In this document: positions 1 through 12,521 of the stretch, piece by piece
How positions within the stretch are numbered: the stretch's first letter is position 1
Layout: each line of letters starts with the position of its first letter
Assembly (NCBI GenBank): GCA_029851415.1
Contig: CM056742.1
Span: 15,293,736-15,357,735, forward strand
Direction: 5' to 3'
From: Eretmocerus hayati
Taxonomy: Eukaryota; Arthropoda; Insecta; Hymenoptera; Aphelinidae
Length of the DNA stretch: 64,000 nt
Position numbers and translations under genes: made by a program
The notes under the pieces: generated by a model
The model's input: the letters and a program-made list of their open reading frames with translations, nothing else
The model's database searches: none
What the model was told of the DNA's origin: nothing

Positions 1-53
1 TTTATTAATTTATTGTGACTAGCTATTATTTTGATCATGTCCTCTCATCTTCA

Positions 54-417
54 GGTTGGCCAACAAAAAGAGCTCCAAGATTGTTTAGCACCATTAGAGA
101 AAGAATTAGCATCATTATCAGTGACAGATCCAGAGCGGGAGTACACATACAGATTGGCTGAAAATATTGACACACAACTGAAACAGATGTCAGAGGATCT
201 GAAAGAAATCATAGAGCATTTGAATGAAGCAAACCGAGCACAAGATTCTAGTGATCCAATTGTACAAATAGTTAAGATCTTAAATGCTCATATGAATAGT
301 TTGCAATGGCTGGTTCAAAGAACAAATGTATTGAACCAAAAAATCCAGCAAATTGATCAAATGCATCTCAGATTCAGGCAAGAAAATGAAAGAAGTTTTA
401 ATTTAGCTTATAATTAG
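54..417 (+). CDS. Nup62: Nucleoporin Nup62, C-terminal exon (partial)
   Basis: Last coding exon of the central-channel FG nucleoporin Nup62, which joins Nup54 and Nup58 through a C-terminal coiled coil in the nuclear pore. The exon opens after a CAG acceptor (ending at 53) and reads about 120 residues to a TAG at 415-417. The translation is almost all heptad-like helix: a region around QQKELQDCLAPLEKEL, then EREYTYRLAENIDTQL, then NSLQWLVQRTNVLNQKI. This is the Nsp1/Nup62 C-terminal domain pattern. The FG-repeat part and the upstream exons lie before the window. An AATAAA follows 42 bases after the stop. Family assignment comes from recognising the sequence; I had no alignment. Confidence 0.88.
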
Positions 418-458
418 AGAAGTGTCCATTGTCCTTAACTAGGTATTGCTATTTTCAT

Positions 459-464
459 AATAAA
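459..464 (+). promoter_or_regulatory. Poly(A) signal of Nup62
   Basis: AATAAA lies 42 bases downstream of the Nup62 stop in an AT-rich stretch, the usual place and form for an animal polyadenylation signal. Confidence 0.6.
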
Positions 465-996
465 TATATTTTTCTCTTTTCAAATAATCTTATCTCTTTA
501 TTAATTCGCTCAGCCTCCATGATTTCTCGCGTCGATGGAAGAATGGATTTACCGATCGATATTTTATTGATTTTATTATCTATAACGCAAAATTACAAAG
601 AATTTTTAGAGCGCGGTGCGCGCGCGCATTCAGCAAAAATAAACAAAACAACTGCTATAGCAGACGAAATATTGGTATATGAGTTCATGCGGCGAGCCAG
701 TTGCATTGCGGCGATTGGCGGCGATTGGCGGCGATGTTGTGATGGGCATAATTTTGGAGAAGTTCATTTTCTCTTTCCGCATTTCTGTGAAATCATTTCT
801 GCATCATGCAAGGAAAAGATGAGAATTTTCTACTCTCTAGTTACGATGATATGGCCTTTATTATTGACTATCTATCTCTGTCCATCAGTTCTAAGTGAAG
901 ATAAAACTTGAAATCTCAGTGCAGTGAGTGTTGGACTTTTTACTGGACGATAAAATATAAAAATCTAATATTGATACGATTATATCAATTTCAGAA
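465..996. other. Intergenic gap with 5' leader of the transporter gene
   Basis: No gene recognised. An open frame of 160 codons from 429 begins at TTG, crosses the Nup62 poly(A) signal and resembles no protein I know. A short GC-rich patch near 706-735 repeats GGCGATTGGC. The bases just before 997 form a pyrimidine-rich acceptor (ending TTTCAG at 994), so the transporter start codon lies 2 bases into an internal exon and a non-coding first exon must lie upstream, probably in this gap. Confidence 0.5.
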
Positions 997-3615
997 ATGC
1001 CTGAAAATGTAGAGCTTCAACATTTAGTTGATGCCGACATCGAGTGCCAAGCTAACCTTCGTCACAAAAATAATTCCGCTTCCAAGCGCACATCGTGCCC
1101 TTATCTCGGACTCATCTTGGCAACCTTATCTTCGCTATTCTTCTCCTTGTGCAGCGTTATCGTTAAATATTTAGTAGATGTAAGTACTGCTTTTCTCCAT
1201 CAAATGCCTAACAAGTAATTCAAGTATTTCTATCGCTATATTATGATATTATTATTATGAACAAAAAGTTCTTTGTCAACTTTTTTATGTGCAGTAATGC
1301 AATTTTTGATTCAGATAAACCCAATGGAGTTAGCAGCCTTTCGTTTTGTTGGTGTTTTACTACCAGCGATTCCAATAGTCATTTATAAGGGCGAACATCC
1401 ATTTCCAAAAGGACGAAGACTGATGTTAATTCTGAGAAGTTTTGTTGGAACAACTGGACTCATGCTCAGCTTTTATGCATTTAGACACATGCCATTAGCA
1501 GATGCATCTGTAGTAGTCTTCTCTGTTCCTGTATTTGTAGCAATATTTGCCAGAATATTCTTGAAAGAGCCATGCGGACTTTTCAATGTGATCACTGTCT
1601 GTCTCACATTGATTGGAGTTGTATTAATTACTCGTCCACCAATCATATTCAGTCATACTGTGGAATCTTTGGCAGATGATCAATCTGAGAGTGAGCAAGC
1701 AGATCTCTGGGGTGCAGTTGCAGCATTCTCTGCCACTTTGTTTGGTGCAAATGCATATGTGACTTTGAGAGCATTGAAGGGGCTACATTTTTCAGTTATT
1801 ATGACAAATTTTGGATCATTTGCATTAGTCCAGACAATTCTAGTCTCATGGGCAATTGGAGCCCTGTGCATGCCTCGATGCGGAACTGACAGGTAATTGA
1901 CTTAATTATCCACCTACTCAAGCATTATGTTATATTCCATAGCAGAATCAGAATAGACTTTGAGACTACCAATTTCATTTCATAATTTTTCTATCATGCT
2001 AGAATCTTGTCCCGATTTCCTAGATTGATAACTGACAGGACAATGGTACAATTTTTTAAAAATAATATCCAAGATCACCAGTTGAATTCATGTCAAACGT
2101 TATTTTCGGAATTCGAACTTTGAAGGTACATATTCAGTTTCCGAAATGAAAATTAAAAAATTGGAAAAAACACTCCACTCGAAAACGGAATCCTGATTAT
2201 TTAATTGCATCAGGAATTATATTTTTTGACTAAAAATCACTACTTGAGGCTGTTACATCTATAATTTTAATAAAGATTTGACGATTCTGGCTACTCAATT
2301 TCGCGCACTAGAGCAGAGTCCGCGGCGTGAAGTGAGCTTTTGACGTTTCGAAAATTTGTTTACCAAATCTCCCAGTCAGGATAATCAGAATCGACGGCTT
2401 CGAGGTATGAACATCTGAAATTCAGTAGAATTGCACTTTATATTGGATTCGAGAAACTTGATTATCCCGTGTTTCGGCAATGGAGGTACAGTCGAACTCG
2501 TGGCGTGAAAAAGTCATTTTTATGTTGTGGTCGAACTTGTCTGAGTAAGACTTGAGTCGGAGCTAGGGGGAATCAATGAGAGGAAAACCTCTCTCATTGG
2601 AAAAAATCTCGGTCTCTTGGGAGAACTCTTCCAAGTGGAACGTAACACCGCCTTCAAGTAAGACAGTGTGCTGCCGGGTGGCCGGGATCATAAATCTGGA
2701 ATTCTATTTGAAAAAAACTCCATAACTGGGACGCGATGCACCAGCCAGACTGGAGGACCAGTCATTGTTCATTTCCAGCTTCGGTTCTTGATGTAATTTG
2801 TATTTTCATAGTATTCGATTCTTAGGTATGAACATTGGATGTAATTCAAGAAATCGACTCGTAAATTTGCTAGATACGCGAAAAACCTGCATAAATGGAA
2901 CTTGAAGAGTTTCACACCTTTGCCTTTGAGGAACCCGGATCACTGGGGCATTTCTCTATCTGGGAAAAAATTGTCGCCCCATTTAGGTTCCGCTTATTAT
3001 ACAAGTTCGGCTGTACCATGAATTAATTGATTGAAATCCTTTGAGGCCTTTGTTGAGCGCGTTCCTACAATTTTTTGCCAGATGAATGAATTACCATTTC
3101 GGAATCTTAGTCAAATTCTAAAGACATACACTTTACGTGAGAAATAACGAGGAGAAACAGTCGAAATGGCCTTGAAAGATCTGAATTTTATTTCAAGAGT
3201 TTTATATTTTGATTCACAGAATTGAAAAATTGCCAGCAAATCTGCGGAGATCATTTTTGTTGTTCTTTTTGCGTGAAATCACTCGACTCAACTTATGAAC
3301 CATGAGATTGAAATGTTTCGTTCTTTCAGATTACTGGTCGTAGCTCTCGCACTCTTCAGTTTTGGAGGACAAATATTACTGACTTTAGCATTACAAATGG
3401 AACAGGCTGGACCCGTCGCCATAGCCAGATCGGCAGATATTGTCTTTGCCTTTTTCTGGCAGGTACTCTTTTTCAATGAAATACCAAATAAGTATTCAGT
3501 TGGTGGTGCAATTCTTGTCACCAGCTCAGTCCTACTGACTGGGTTGCGGAAGTGGGCCGTTAATCTGCCAGAGACTTCCAGCGTTCGAAAATCCTTAGGC
3601 CTATTAACCATTTAG
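997..3615 (+). CDS. EamA/DMT-family membrane transporter, SLC35G-like
   Basis: Three coding exons: 997-1179, 1315-1892 and 3330-3615, joined by GTAAGT...TTCAG and GTAATT...TTTCAG introns with matching phases (0 and 2). They give about 348 residues. After a polar N-terminal tail come some ten hydrophobic helices in two EamA halves, beginning YLGLILATLSSLFFSLCSVI, with NPMELAAFRFVG, FYAFRHMPLADASVVVFSVP and a second half ending near LLTGLRKW. Length and motif order fit SLC35G1-like members of the drug/metabolite transporter superfamily, which sit in plasma or internal membranes; the substrate cannot be read from sequence. The second intron (1893-3329) holds nothing recognisable. The start ATG has good context and is the first in frame after the acceptor. 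No stop or frameshift is seen, so the gene looks intact. Confidence 0.88.
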
Positions 3616-4344
3616 CATTCACCGAAAGAATCGTAAGGATTTATCGATAACCGCGTGCACGAATCATACAATGAAGAGAACTTTTTGTAAGAAATGTAAA
3701 CCTAATAATTAGGAGAAGCTTGAAAATGATTTAGTGAATGATAGTTATGTGTATGATAGTTCCTCATAAGCTATACAGTCACTTTTGTTGTGTCATCTCT
3801 CCAGGGAATTCCAGGAAATTTCATTCGTTCTGATCATAAATATGACTACGTTCTTGAGAGTTACTATAGTGTTGTTATGAAATGGTTTCTCGATTAATCG
3901 GAAAAGGATACTTTCTCCTTGCAATCACTGATGACATCAACTTTTTTTGTTATCTATGGCAAAAAGATCGATAGTTGAGTAAAAGTATAATTGAACCTGA
4001 TTCCTTAAATTGAAAGGGAGACTACTGATAATATTCAACAAACGAACAGGATGAACCCTCCCTAGATTTAAGGAAACATCGTGAACGTCCAGATTAGAAG
4101 GCTTTCTACAACTAATTTTGAAGTCCCATCAGTAGTTGAGAGACATTTTTATCAAGATGTGGCGTCTGATTTCCGACGCTTAGTGAAAGTAATAGTATTC
4201 AAGATCTTTGCTTGTAGTCCCTGTAAAAATACTACTGTTAATGTGATATTTACAATGTATCATAGAATTTTATAGATTTCTGTGCAAAAAGTGCTGGAAC
4301 TATTGAAATTTTCATTCCTACTCTAGTAATCATTTTGTATCAAA

Positions 4345-4350
4345 AATAAA
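4345..4350 (+). promoter_or_regulatory. Poly(A) signal of the transporter gene
   Basis: AATAAA about 730 bases after the stop at 3615. The bases between are low in coding signal and fit a 3' UTR. The long open frames there (for example 4081-4275) resemble nothing known. Confidence 0.4.
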
Positions 4351-4847
4351 AGAGTTCGCGAGATTTGCTAACATCAGTACACCAAAGATAACCTTGATAA
4401 CGCACAAATTGAATTATGATGAGCATCATAAACTATGCCCCATATCTGCACTCGGAAAATAATTTTGAGTGATGCAGGCTGATACATATTAGGTTCACTC
4501 AATGAGATGAGAGCTTTCATAGATTGATTGATGCTACCTTTGCTTCATGACTGAGCTTGAGTATGATCATCGATGTCCTTCAAAAAATATTTTCATAGAT
4601 TTTCATGTTTATTCATCGTTTGAATTTTCGCGTGCAAAACAACATTGAAGCCAAAAATCCTCTCTTCATTGTTAGATATGGATCGGCCAGATGTTCATCC
4701 AGAACGCTTTTTTGAATTGCGGATCCCAGATATCAATTATGGACACGATTTATATTCATCTTGAAATTTATTTCTGTGCCTATAACTTCAGGTGTACTCC
4801 TCAACATATTCAAGAAAAACTTCCGCTCGCTTGACCATATAATGAAT

Positions 4848-5185
4848 CCCCGCGTGAAAACAAGCGAGTCAAATATTTGAGTCGTTTCACGAGTCATTAT
4901 TTGAGTCATTATATGAGTTGAATATTTGTTTCATTATGTTGAGTCACAAAAATGACTCATTAAAATGACTCTTGAAATTTTTTGATGCAACTCGTAGTGA
5001 AAAAATAAATCGTTGCAACGACTCGTTTGAAAAATTCATTTTTTCACTACGAGTTGCATCGAAAATTTCTGGAAAAATTTCACAAACGAGTCATTTTTGT
5101 GACTCAATATAATGAAACAAATATTCCACTCAAATAATGACTCGTAAAACTACTCAAATATTTGAGTCATTTGTTTTTACGCGGG
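4848..5185. mobile_element. Foldback MITE rich in TGAGTCA/TGACTCA
   Basis: A 338-bp inverted repeat. The left end CCCGCGTGAAAACAA matches the reverse complement of the right end, CCCGCGTAAAAACAA, and pairing continues through most of both arms to a centre near 5000-5030. No coding capacity. The arms contain at least five exact TGAGTCA/TGACTCA heptamers. Flanking duplication is not clear, so the transposon class is open. Confidence 0.7.
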
Positions 5186-6288
5186 TCTATAGCTTTTTGA
5201 TCGTGAGAATTTATACTTTACACTTATGCGAAGAAACCCAATTTTGGAGGACTTTTGCGCCTAAATAATTGGAAGTCGTGAAGTTATAGTGAATGAATTC
5301 AGCTGTAATTCAGTCGTATAATGATGAAAAAATGTCTTTTTGATGCGTAGCCTCGAACAAATGTACTTGGAAGTCCTTATTATTACATCTCTTGCTCATA
5401 CTCAACTACTGTTGCAAACAACGATCAATAGTTTCGTTCGTGAGAATGAACAATGAAAAAATAAATCTAAAACGATAAATTATTACTTGTTTTCATATAT
5501 TCCATCAAATTTATACTATAGAATCCTCCTTTATTCACTCGAGAGAGTACTTCACTAGGTGAACTAATGTGACCACAAATTATGGTGAATACTATTGCAG
5601 GTTGAACAGAACTCACCATTAGTCGATCTCGATGCAATGTCTTGACATCTGACGAGTGGTGATCCATGAACCACGTCAAAGCTATCGTATATTTGCTATT
5701 GCAAACTATCGCGGAGCTTATTATTTGATCGTCCTCACTATTGGGTCCGAAAAGCTTGGAGAACTTTGGACTCGTAGAATTTTGTATCTCCTTTTTTCTT
5801 CATCGCAGATAATTATTCCCTATTCCAATATTAAACAGCGTGCATGCTCCCACGACTCTTTTTGCACACTCACTTTGTCAGTCGACATGAGAGTTGTAAG
5901 AATATTCTTACTCACTCCATACTTTGATAAAAAAAGTTGTTACCGCCCAGATAAATTGACTTTCAGCTGCTATGTCAGCGCCACCGTAGGAGTAATCGTG
6001 GCTGAGGTTATTCTATAATTTTTCTTTGAAGTACAATATTGAACCAACTACTTTTCATAGGTTTCATGTTCAGAATGCGTGGTTTAGTCCGCGAGTCATG
6101 TGCCTCAATCTTGTTATGGGATTTTCACTAAAATTGAGACATTTTTTTGAAAAGCTCACAGTCTATCCTCAATTCACTCTAGGTCGCTTTGTCACGAATG
6201 AAATTTCAGAAATTTTGTCAAAGAATCGAATTCCAGCACGAGAAAAGGACCAGAGAATCAAAGTTCTGTGTGCTGCATGTATGTATGT
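5186..6288. other. No gene recognised
   Basis: A stretch without a convincing gene. An open frame of 120 codons on the plus strand (5656-6018) overlaps another of 70 codons on the minus strand (5467-5679). Neither shows a known motif. Confidence 0.4.
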
Positions 6289-6290
6289 TA

Positions 6291-7346
6291 CAGTAAATGT
6301 CCGAAATCCGTCAATCCTAGGATTGACTAGTTATTGCTGACATTGACTAGTGGGGCCAGTCAATCCTAAGATTTACTAGTAAATCTTAGAATTGACTGAA
6401 ACAGCCAGTCAATGTTGATTCGTAAAGACGAATTTCGGACATTTACTAGTCAATCTTAGGATTGACTGACTGACCCCCGTGAATGTCCGAAACATGAAAT
6501 GAGCAGAGAGATAAAAATATATGATAAGCAAAATTCGTTCATGCAAAATTATATTTAGCGTGAATGTATCACAGCTACACATAGTCTTAGATCTTACGTT
6601 CATACCAGACGGAGGTCACATCTTCATCGCATTGATAATGTGATTCTCTAGTTTTACGAATTTTTTACCGACAAATATTATAGCATGTTGTATGATCGAA
6701 GTGAAGTTGAATTTTCCCAAAAATTTAACAATATAAAAGCTACTTGTTACAGCAGCTCTGGATATTATGGCATCTTGAATTACACAGTATGTTTTTCACT
6801 TCACAAGAACATCTATTTGAAGAACATTTAGCTTAACAATCTCATTTTGTCATCTCCCGGTCACCTGTAATCGAAATTTTTGAAGCTGCTGCTCGTAAGC
6901 TCACAGTTTGCGCCTGGTCAATTTCATTGAGATCGAGGAATTTCTCTTTGCAAACTTAAACTGGCTCCTCGTGAACAGCTGCTTAGTTAAACCAGCTTTC
7001 GTTCCAATTCTGTAGAAGTCCTCCATTCACGATGTTGATAATAATCATTCCTCAAGAGATGTACCCCAGGAGCTTTTTTTTCGGCGCCAAGTTTTCAAAA
7101 GATCAAGTTTACGTGCGAACTACATCTTTTGTGAGCAATCACGTTTCGGACATTTACGGAGGTTTGTTAGTCAATCCTAAGATTGACTAGTGAATGTCCG
7201 AAATGCTGCCATTTTAACAACATTGACTAGACCTCCCAGTCTATGCTGGACATTTACTAGTCAATCTTAGGATTGACTAGCCCCACCAGTCATTGCTAGG
7301 ATTTACTAGTAAATCTCCGGCATTGACTGATTTCGGACATTTACTG
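6291..7346. mobile_element. Tc1/mariner-type non-autonomous element (TA site)
   Basis: Bounded by TA on both sides (6289-6290 and 7347-7348). Its ends are CAGTAAATGTCCGAAAT and the exact reverse complement. Terminal CAGT plus a TA duplication is the Tc1/mariner pattern. Both ends (6300-6490 and 7140-7340) are packed with short palindromes built on CTAGTCAATC and GATTGACTAG; the middle, about 650 bp, is unique. No transposase. Confidence 0.8.
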
Positions 7347-7348
7347 TA

Positions 7349-8966
7349 ACATGTAGATAGATTTTCCGCGGAAAATCTATTTTGTTCATGATTTATGTTG
7401 TTTATATGGTGAGTGATGATATTATTCATTAGAATTCGATATGTTGAAGAGTTTTGATCACGAGGAAGGAATTAAACATTTTTCACCCCAAAAAATTCGA
7501 AAATTTGATTTTTTTCTGGGAAACCCCACATGGGCAATTTTTATTTCAATTGATGGATATTGTTTCTTACACCATGAACTACCATTTAGAACGAAAATTG
7601 GCAAGGGGGTCTTCAGGTTCATTAATTGTTGGTTCAAAAACACCGTGTATGATGAGAATAGTCACCGTTCTAAGACTCAAAATTGAAACAACAGGACCAC
7701 CCTCTACACTGAGGAAAATGAAACAGTAATTATTCCAGAAATGCCGAGTTATGAGTGTCGCAAACGCACTCGACAGTAAACATTCCTATTTCGTCCAGTA
7801 ATGCAAAAGGGTAGAGTCTCAAGTAAAATTCGGGGTATTTTTTGGGTTTACACTGGACTTATTGCCGAAAGTAATCAGGAGTTATTACTGAATGGACTAG
7901 AAATCAGTGTCGCAACCGCACCCACTCTGTAAAAATGCCTGATCTGTGCAGAAACGCAAAACAGAAATTTTCGGGTATGATTCTGGACTCTCCCTCGATA
8001 AATCCGGACTTTCTTCAGTAAATTACTGTGCTAACTGACGACGAATGCTCGTGAAAAACCTTTGTGTAGATCAATACTTATTCCAGAACTTTTTGATACT
8101 TATTCCGGGGACTCGGACTAAAACCGGGCTTTTTCCAGAATGCAGATGCAAAACAGTAGAAAGGTTGAGAGGGGATTACAATTCATCATGGTAAGAATAG
8201 GTGCGAAATTAGCGGAGTGGAGTTTATTTACAATGTTTTCCTGTAAATTCTACGGTTCATGTGAGTGAATATTTCAGTATAATTATTATATATTATACAC
8301 TATACTTGTTATGCTATACTTATTACACAATAGTCGAAAATTCGCAGCTTTGTCGCACGGCACGCCTTATTGTTTTGCAGTGGGGAGTTTGAACGCTTTT
8401 TTATACGAATCAGGACTTTACTTAGCCTTTTGCGAGAAGAATACCGACTGTCAATTTTGCACAGCTGTCCACCTATAGCGAGAAAATTGTGCTACCGTGT
8501 CTGGTAATATTGAACTCTACTATCATGACGTAGATCACTGATGATGTTAAAATCACACCCACGATTTCGTTATAAAGTACCCATCCTCTAAACAGTCGAA
8601 ATGCGTTATTGGTCGATCAATAATTTCGTCATTGTTATGAAGAATCCACTCTGTCGAATCCAAGTCTTTCGTGTAAAATATTTGATAGTCGATACTATAA
8701 TAAGGATGTTGGAATCTTTTACAGAAAATTCAACAACTCTTACCACTGTCTTGGCTGAAAATAGTCGATATTAAGTCAAACATAGGGCCTTCCTTCGTGA
8801 AATTGACCAAAATACTTCTAGGTCTCATAGTACGTCCATTTACCGTTATCCACCCGAAAGTTTCTACTGACGAGTCTACTGATGAATAAAAATCTTATCA
8901 TTATAATGAACAGCGAATAGAGCTTAAGAGAGCTTGTGCTTTCAATTCAAGTGCAGATACTGTTTC
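7349..8966. other. No gene recognised
   Basis: Short open frames near 7441-7729 overlap in several frames and match nothing I know. The stretch lies downstream of the broken receptor gene on the minus strand, and I could not find the channel exon expected there. Confidence 0.4.
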
Positions 8967-10427
8967 TTAACAGTGATTTTCAAAGCTATTAATTCTCAAG
9001 TGATACCTACAGCCACATTTGATCAGGGGTTTCACCGTTGAACAATGTATCGTCTTCCCCAATAAGAGAGCCCCATTTTGTTTTCCAGAATTTAGCCTCC
9101 CGACTATCTTCCAAGGAGGAGGAGAAATACTCCCATATGGATTCAGGGTCAATATTCTGGGACGGTTAGCAGGCTTCGTGCACAAAAATATGGCATTCAA
9201 TATTTTGAAGGTCCAAAGTGTTTTGAGTAATTCATGTGTTCTTGCATAGCTCTTATTCTCGCTCCCATCTAGCTATTAGGGGAGATGATGCATCGTGTCT
9301 CCACCAAATAGAATTTCTAAACTCGTCCAACAATCTTGTGATCTTCACATCCAATCGCACAGACATCATGACACTGCGCGCTGGTTCAGTTAGACTTCTC
9401 AAGATCTCGTCATTCAATTTGAAGACATTCTTAAGACGGAAAAATTTTCTCATGAGAGAGTCTTCGTCTGCCGTAAAGATGTTCATAGGGAATGGAAAAA
9501 ATTGAGCATTCTGCAGACTGTAGAACAAGAAATCCACTGTTAAAACACTGATCGGCTATGTGGCTATGTGGTTGAAGAAAAATGATGAGCGAATCATCAA
9601 ACTTTTTGGAGTGGACGATGTAAACTTACAGTCAAGTGGAACTTTCAGTTATCCTTCCCAGAACCCAACAAAGGATGCTTATTCTTGACATGTGGACTTC
9701 CAGCCGCCAATGAAAATGAGATGGCTTGTATTTTGCAGAACATATCCAAGAAATAATAATTCACTCCGCCGAATCAATATGCTTTGTTGCGCTCACTGTC
9801 ACAATAGCCTCTGATAGCTCACGATCATGACTGCATATATGACTTCTTTTTCATTTTCAGGAGGATTGGATGACCAACCTTCGAAGAATGAATTGGGCCA
9901 CGGGAAGGATAGATGAAGATGGAAGAAAATGAGCGATTCAATTGATAGAGATGAAAGTGGAGTTCCTGATGCTATGAGCAACGCTTTCCACGGTTGCCAG
10001 AAGCTTTTATACTAATGAAACTCCTTCTTTACATCACGGGAACCGTTGTTACAGTCGTCAGTTTCATTCAATGTCCCACAATAACATTTTGGTCGATCAA
10101 AGATACAAAAACACTGAGGATTGGGAGTCCAACATTGTTGATTCCTTTAATGGATACTAAGGTATTACGTTGAAAAAGATTCATCATTGGTATTTCTATA
10201 TCACACTCATAGCATGTCCACAAGAATCTTGGACCAATCAATTTGTGGAAGTGAAATTTGAGACACCCAAAGTTCATCACCGGAACAGAAAGTCTGACTA
10301 CTGTTTCGGATAAACATCGATACCAATTGACCCAATAAGACCCGATTGCCCTTCTTTTACTGCTCAACGTTGGTTTAGTTATTACGGAATAAATTGTTGA
10401 AATTTGAGTGCAAGATATGAATGGCAC
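8967..10427 (-). pseudogene. Broken ionotropic receptor (IR) gene
   Basis: Minus-strand relic of the same IR family as the genes at 15.4-19.2 kb and 62 kb. The piece at 9537-9253 has PMNIFTADEDSLMRKFF and LLDEFRNSIWWRHDA; after a frame change, 9200-8967 has FKILNAIFLCTKPANRPRIL. These correspond to consecutive parts of the single 559-nt exon of the relatives, so at least one frameshift breaks the copy. Weaker similarity continues upstream to 10427, where GINNVGLPILSVFVSLIDQ resembles a segment near 19.5 kb. No channel-domain exon is found downstream, so the copy also looks truncated. IRs are insect chemosensory ligand-gated channels related to glutamate receptors; this one cannot make a channel. 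Confidence 0.75.
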
Positions 10428-10664
10428 CTACAGTAGTGAGGATCGAAAAAATTGATGTAATAAGCCGTCGGACGTGGATATCAAGAGTTTCAACACAAAA
10501 ATAACGTTGGTGGTGGGTCAAGGTACAATGCGGGATGGGTGCCTGTGCCCGACATACGTAATTCACATTTCAAATTCAAGTTCTCTGGTTGAGAACCTGC
10601 AAAGATTAATAACATCCATAGCAGACGACTAACACAGATTTGACCAAATTTGATCAAGAAAGCG

Positions 10665-11443
10665 TTAAGGCGATGCGGTCACCGTGCACCGTGACCATGG
10701 ACCTTGAAAATACACCTTACATAAAAAGTTTGACGATTCAAAGTGTGAGACGAGTTGGCGAGTACTTGTTATTATTCAACTCGTATTCCTCAATCCGTTG
10801 CTTAGCCCAAATCATAAGAGAATCGGAGAAAAGTGGGAATAACTCGGCCGCGGGAACCTCCTGACCTATAATATACGCACATTTTCATTCCCAACTTTCC
10901 CCGATTCTATTGCAATTTGGGCTTAAGGCGATGCGGTCACCATGCAAGCTGAAAATCATTCCCAACTTTCTCCGATTCTATTGCGATTTGGGCTAAACGA
11001 CGAGCGCACAAATATTTGTTATCATCTAACTTAGATTTGTCTGCTTTCCGTTAAGCCCAAATTGCAATAGAATCGGAGAAAGTTGGGAATGAAAAAGTGC
11101 GTATATTATAGCTTAGGACGTTCCCGCGGCCGAGTTATTCCAACTTTTCTCCGATTCTCTTGTGATTTGGGCTGAGCGACGGATTGAGGAATACAAGTTG
11201 GACAATAACAAGTATCCGACAACTCATCATACACCTTGAATCATCAAACTTTTCATGTAAGGTCGTGTATTTTCAAGGTCCATGGTCACGGTGCACGGTG
11301 ACCGCATCGCCTTAACGAAGAGCAGACAAATCTAAGTTAGATGATAACAAATGTTTGTGTGCTCGTCGTTTAGCCCAAATCGCAACAGAATCGGAGAAAG
11401 TTGGGGATGATTTCCAGCTTGCATGGTGACCGCATCGCCTTAA
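10665..11443. mobile_element. TTAA-site MITE (piggyBac-like ends), outer copy
   Basis: Bounded by TTAA at 10665-10668 and 11440-11443. The ends GGCGATGCGGTCACC are inverted repeats. The copy is split at an internal TTAA by a second, oppositely oriented copy (10923-11315). Left part 10665-10922 and right part 11316-11443 together equal one element in reverse orientation to the copy at 36.7 kb. TTAA duplication is the hallmark of piggyBac-family transposition; no transposase is present. Confidence 0.82.
10923..11315. mobile_element. TTAA-site MITE, inner copy nested in its own family
   Basis: About 390 bp, bounded by TTAA at 10923-10926 and 11312-11315. It lies in the TTAA that in the intact 36.7-kb copy reads CCGTTAAGCCC. 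Same orientation and nearly the same length as that copy. Confidence 0.85.
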
Positions 11444-11804
11444 AATTTTGGGTCAAACTATGATTCAAAGTTAGATCAAACTTTGAAAAAACAGATCAAA
11501 AACTTGTTTCTGATCGGGTTCACGCGGTTGTGTGATACAACAAATCGGTTGATTCTACTGTGAGATACCTAGGACTCTACTTACCAATTTTTGCGTCTAT
11601 TGCGTATTGCAATCATCAAGAAATGATGATTTATGAAAATCCATGATAGATTATGTCTGGAACAGTTTGTATTAATGACTGCAACGAGTGAGTTTCATAC
11701 GACATACTTGGATATGGTTATGCATCATCTAGCGCAACGTAAGCAATTAAACATATACTCATGATTATGTTTTCCACTGGGCTTCCTGCTAACCTCGTTG
11801 TATA

Positions 11805-12410
11805 ACCGATCTCTCATTCACTTGACTATATCCGTCTGTTGTCTACTGAAAGTCATATTTCTCTCGTCAACTCCACAGTCGGATCCGTCTCCAGCGCTTA
11901 TCTCCTGATTGGCTCTCATTTTTTGTTTAATCGAATCCATAAATTGGCATCAAGGAAGTGGAGATCCAATAGTGCATTTGCTGAGTGCAAGTAGAAGAAT
12001 CGATATATCGTTAGAGGTGGTTGTTTTTTTTTTTCGTAATGGAGACTTCTTTGGAAAGAGTTATCCAATTGGGAACTTAGTATGTTTTCCGCAAAATCAT
12101 CCACCTAACTCTGTTGGTGAGCTACAGAATGAGCTCGCTTCCTTTGCGACCGGATCGTGCAATGGGCCAGCATCCCATTCTTTCATTCCTTGGTTCACCA
12201 GTCTGACCAAATTCATCTGTTACTACTGAATGTCGTATTCCGTCTCCCTCGTCGAGTTTTTCCCTGGCGCTGATATCCTGAATCATGATTGACCTCCAGA
12301 CCTGACCTCAGATCAATAGTAACTAAATGGCTCCAAGGAAGCGGAGATCGGATTATATGCATTCACTGAATGCTAGTGCAAGAGTCAAAATATCGATACC
12401 GGTGGTTTTC
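11805..12410. repeat. Diverged direct repeat
   Basis: Two related modules, about 11805-12025 and 12190-12410. Both run from a segment resembling GACTATATCCGTCTGTT through CGTC-rich sequence to AAGGAAGTGGAGATC or AAGGAAGCGGAGATC. They are clearly related but heavily diverged. A third piece of the same start lies in the hairpin at 12.6 kb. No coding function recognised. Confidence 0.5.
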
Positions 12411-12521
12411 ATACCCCAGTCTCCTGTTACTCCCCGTATCATTCTATGGCTCGGCGCTGATTACTCCTATCATCCACAAGATGACATCAATGGAGAGCTG
12501 TCAGATGAGCTGTCGTGCACT

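Noticed and set aside
429..911. 160-codon open frame after Nup62
   Set aside because: Starts at TTG, crosses the poly(A) signal, no recognisable domain.
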